Shown here: positions 30,437 to 33,163 of the stretch, in pieces | Numbering within the stretch: position 1 is the first letter of the stretch | Layout: each line of letters opens with the position of its first letter | NCBI GenBank assembly: GCA_037447655.1 | Contig: JBBHKE010000301.1 | Span: 140,696-173,858, forward strand | Length of the DNA: 33,163 bases | Source: Zygnema cylindricum | Taxonomy: Eukaryota > Streptophyta > Zygnematophyceae > Zygnematales > Zygnemataceae | Direction of reading: 5' to 3' | Position numbers and translations under genes: made by a program | Notes under the pieces: generated by a model | Seen by the model: the letters and a program-made list of their open reading frames with translations, nothing else | Databases searched by the model: none | What the model was told of the DNA's origin: nothing

Positions 30437-30974
30437 GGGAGGTCCTAAAGGGGGCTGCCGACTTCGCTCCGACCGAAAATTTTATACGAGCGGAAATGTT
30501 TGGACGAGCGAAAGCCTCCCTTGTGATAAACAAATCCTTTGAAGGGGAGAGCGAGGGAGGTCCGAGAAACAGACCAATGGCATTTGGAGGGTGTTGCGAC
30601 ATTTTTGTTGCCTTTAAGCCCACGCCTTTCTTTTGGATGTGTGTGTATTTTTTCGACGTCACGTAGACGCATCCTCGTCAAAAAGCCGTTCACGAGTCTT
30701 GTTTTCATGGATTTTGGGGAAGGTTCTGTTTCGTTACAATTTCTAGTGTGGAAAAGCGTTACTGGATGTTTGGTCGGAATAGGATATCAGCTCACTTAGT
30801 GTTTTTGTTTGGTTTAGAGAAGGAAATAAGGTATTGAGGGAAAGAAACATCAAAGGGAATTGTAGTGACTAAGTTAGCTATGGGGCATAAGTTATTGAGA
30901 AAATACGATTGAAGCAATTATTAGTTAGTTGTGTCCAAATGGCGGCTGGTTAAATAATCGTTGTTGCGTCCGAA
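30437..30974. other. GH5 3' region, no further gene
   Basis: This interval begins at the GH5 stop codon and should hold its 3' UTR. No canonical aataaa stands out near the stop. Overlapping frames on both strands show no family resemblance. Confidence 0.5.
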
Positions 30975-31241
30975 TGGGCAGTTGCCTCTCAATTTATGGA
31001 AGATGGCCTCACAACCCCCTCTCGTGGCCACTCCAAACTGATGAGGAGAGAAATAATCATGGAAAGCCGGTTGGAGCTGGAGACATATCGCACGAGCCAC
31101 CAACCTATATAAAACCTCTCCCACGGCAATAGAGCGGATCCCACCATTAAATGGACGGCCAAGGGAGTGAAAAGACGAACACACCCAAGGGAGCACACGT
31201 GGCAAAAGACGTTCAATTTCACTTGTTCTTTGTGATGTCAC
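30975..31241 (-). pseudogene. Non-LTR retrotransposon (LINE) reverse transcriptase fragment
   Basis: On the minus strand the frame from 31241 reads NGGIRSIAVGEVLYRLVARA and then FSPHQFGVATRGGCEAIFHK. These are the N-terminal reverse transcriptase motifs of LINE-like elements (consensus GGxRPIAVGEVxRRLV and YFSPxQxGVGxxGGxEAxxH). The open frame ends at 30921, but similarity fades after about 30980, before the first catalytic Asp motif. Upstream, endonuclease and the rest of the ORF are absent. It is a short dead fragment inserted opposite to the GH5 gene. Confidence 0.8.
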
Positions 31242-32964
31242 GTGTGAAAACAGCTCCTTCTAATTAGCGGTTGGCAGCATCGGGAAGGCTATCACATTAC
31301 TTTTTAAAACTACATTCAAAATAAATACTCCTGCCCCCTCCCCCAGCTGGAGTTCCATTACATTTCTTTACATCTCTGCGGCCCAATCAGAATGGGTCAT
31401 TGCCAGATTCTCCTCTGCATTCTTGGAGTGCACCTAGCAGCTTTTGGGGCGAAATAGTCGCCAGCCTCTGCCTTGTCTCGCCTGTCTGGGGGCCGAGTGT
31501 GGCCGAAGACGCGGCGGCAAAGTTGTTGCGCACCATCCGCCTGCCGCAGAGGATGTCGGCGCACATATTTCAACATCAAAAAAATTATCAAAAGGAAAAA
31601 GCGACACATTTTTGGCCGTGGGTAACCATCCGCCTGCTGGAGACAATACAGGCGGACTACCGGGCAAGGTGCACAACCTAGAGAACAACCACACAATGCA
31701 GTGGAACAAAGTGGTGTACAACTTGGGAAAGTACAACACAGTCACGATATTCATACGATACACATGATTCAAGAGTCTGGAATCGAGCCATTCTTATGTT
31801 CTTCTTTTGGACTGGGGAACTTCCCTTGCATGGGGTTCCGTATACAGTACTCGGTGTTTTTTATGTCGCTATTAAAGTTGGTATATTTTTAGTGTAACCA
31901 CACCACACAGCTCATTATACGCCGCTCAAATAATTTGTGATGTTAACGCTGATTTATGGGGAATTCAAAAAGCTCCTACTAGGAAGAGCATTGTTGATTA
32001 TCAGCAATGTAAGGTATAGCTAAACATTTATCAGGAACCCAAGGTTGCTTTCCTCAACACTTTCACAAAAATCGGACAATCCATCATGAGATACGCATCT
32101 TTCAACTTTATGCGCTGATTTGTGCTGAATAGTACACATGGACAAATACTGAGCTCTAATAACTCGGATAATATACCAAAGCGTATTCACAAAAATATGG
32201 ACCTGTCGCCAACCTATGCATTTATTGCACAATTGGTGTCAAATGTGGTCATATTTCAGACACAGCCACGCAGCAGTGGCAAGCCATGGTTTGTCCCTTT
32301 TTGAGGCTTCTTCGCATCGCACTCCACAACTGCACCACTATTGATGAACTGTTTTGCTCTGTCCCCCTTTTTTTTAACTACAACCTGTGACTGGTACGGA
32401 CAAGTTCATACTAATCTGACAAATGTCAGCAAGCAGAGCCTGCAGGGATCATCAAAATGAATGCTAGAATGGATTGAATTGTTGCAAGTATTAGAAAACG
32501 GGCAAAATCAGCCCATATTATTAGCGCTGCAACATTATGCAACTTAAAAAATCTACAATAGCTGCAAAAAAACAACGAGAGTCCTTCAGGGAGAGCCATA
32601 AAACATAAAAAATGCAGACAGTCCCAAACTGCTCCTAGAAAAGACTCTCCGAAACTGCCTTTGTTCTGATATTCTGACATCAACAAGATTTTTATTCCTA
32701 CCCTGAAATCACCACTATCTCCAAGACCATTCTGACATTATAAACAAATTGCGCATTCGAAAACCCCAAACCTAAAGTAAAAAAAATGCAACATGAATCT
32801 TCTAGCAACCGAATCGATAGCCCGATTTTCAATCTCGAAAACCTAATCTCTCTCCAAAAATAATCCACAAAATGTCTACAAAAATAATGCGAAACCCAGA
32901 CCGGAACCCACACCAAAACCAAAACCAAAACCCTAAAAAAAGTAGAAAACAAAATGAGCCTTTC
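31242..32964. other. Featureless intergenic region
   Basis: Short frames on both strands show no recognisable domain. A weak internal resemblance exists between about 31525 and 31625 (caccatccgcctgc and aaccatccgcctgc). An AAACCCTA-like motif (aaaaccctaaa) lies near 32928. Confidence 0.5.
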
Positions 32965-33132
32965 CTACAACTTCGACCTCACGGATTCCAATAGAATTTC
33001 AGAAAAATCTCTCTTCTGAGCGTCATCAGAAGTCAAAACTCTAGGAGGCGCCTGTCTCGACAAAACCCTAAGTTCACGATCTCCGAGAATCTCGAGAACC
33101 TGCGGCGCCGCGTTGTGACATCCCGACGACAT
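32965..33132 (-). CDS. Possible short coding exon or 55-residue ORF, unrecognised
   Basis: On the minus strand an ATG at 33132 opens 55 codons to a TAG at 32965-32967. The composition is protein-like and amphipathic (APQVLEILGDRELRVLSRQ, then DDAQKRDFSEILLESVRSKL). An in-frame TAG lies about 30 bases upstream. A telo-box-like aaaccctaa (33064-33072) falls inside the ORF on the opposite strand. It may be the first exon of a gene leaving the window, with a weak donor near the end, or a small ORF. I do not recognise a family. Confidence 0.35.
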   Translation of the reverse strand: MSSGCHNAAPQVLEILGDRELRVLSRQAPPRVLTSDDAQKRDFSEILLESVRSKL

Positions 33133-33163
33133 TCCCAAGAGCTCTAAGAGCCTCTAGCACTTG

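Noticed and set aside
31397-31772. Overlapping frames with Ala/Pro/Gly-rich segments as a LINE ORF1
   Set aside because: No zinc knuckle, coiled coil or RNA-binding motif is visible, and the frames are of equal quality on both strands.

Overview
This is nuclear DNA from an intron-rich eukaryote. The clues are spliced exons with GT..AG borders, LTR retrotransposons that use an initiator-tRNA-type primer site, Pro-rich SPPPP cell-wall-like protein stretches, and AAACCCTA-type (telo-box-like) motifs near the right edge. I favour the green lineage (streptophyte alga or other non-seed plant), but the taxon is not proven.

Positions 1-5250: a long Pro/Arg/Ser-rich reading frame on the minus strand (1-1805, open to the left edge, one in-frame TAG), a gene-poor stretch, and a decayed Ty3/gypsy chromodomain retrotransposon on the plus strand (3092-4918). 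Positions 5251-6417 hold a broken charged, coiled-coil-like ORF. Its frame resumes at 18063, because a Ty1/copia element landed inside it.

Positions 6413-18754 are a nested transposon complex. Copia element 1 (target duplication attgc) occupies 8141-18062. A solo LTR (6418-7448) and a 692-bp copy of its right flank (7449-8140) precede it, which fits a tandem duplication followed by LTR-LTR recombination. Element 1's gag is interrupted by a complete 4.4-kb copia relative, element 2 (8483-12891, target duplication acaac). Element 2 has lost most of pol but keeps a Gag plus an RNase H-like remnant. In both elements the primer-binding site abuts the LTR, matches the anticodon arm of initiator tRNA-Met (half-tRNA priming, as in Drosophila copia), and lies inside the gag reading frame.

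Positions 18755-22680 hold no gene I can support. They contain a GA microsatellite, a 26-base C run, and a field of TATCG-rich palindromes and diverged direct repeats.

Positions 22680-30436 carry the one clear host gene: a spliced secreted GH5 glycoside hydrolase with a C-terminal Pro-rich stalk (29 near-perfect 27-bp repeats) and a hydrophobic tail. Exon phases fit at every junction except one. At that junction the exon expected to carry the catalytic acid/base Asn-Glu-Pro motif is absent.

Positions 30437-33163 hold a minus-strand non-LTR reverse transcriptase fragment, mostly featureless DNA, and a possible short minus-strand coding exon at the right edge.
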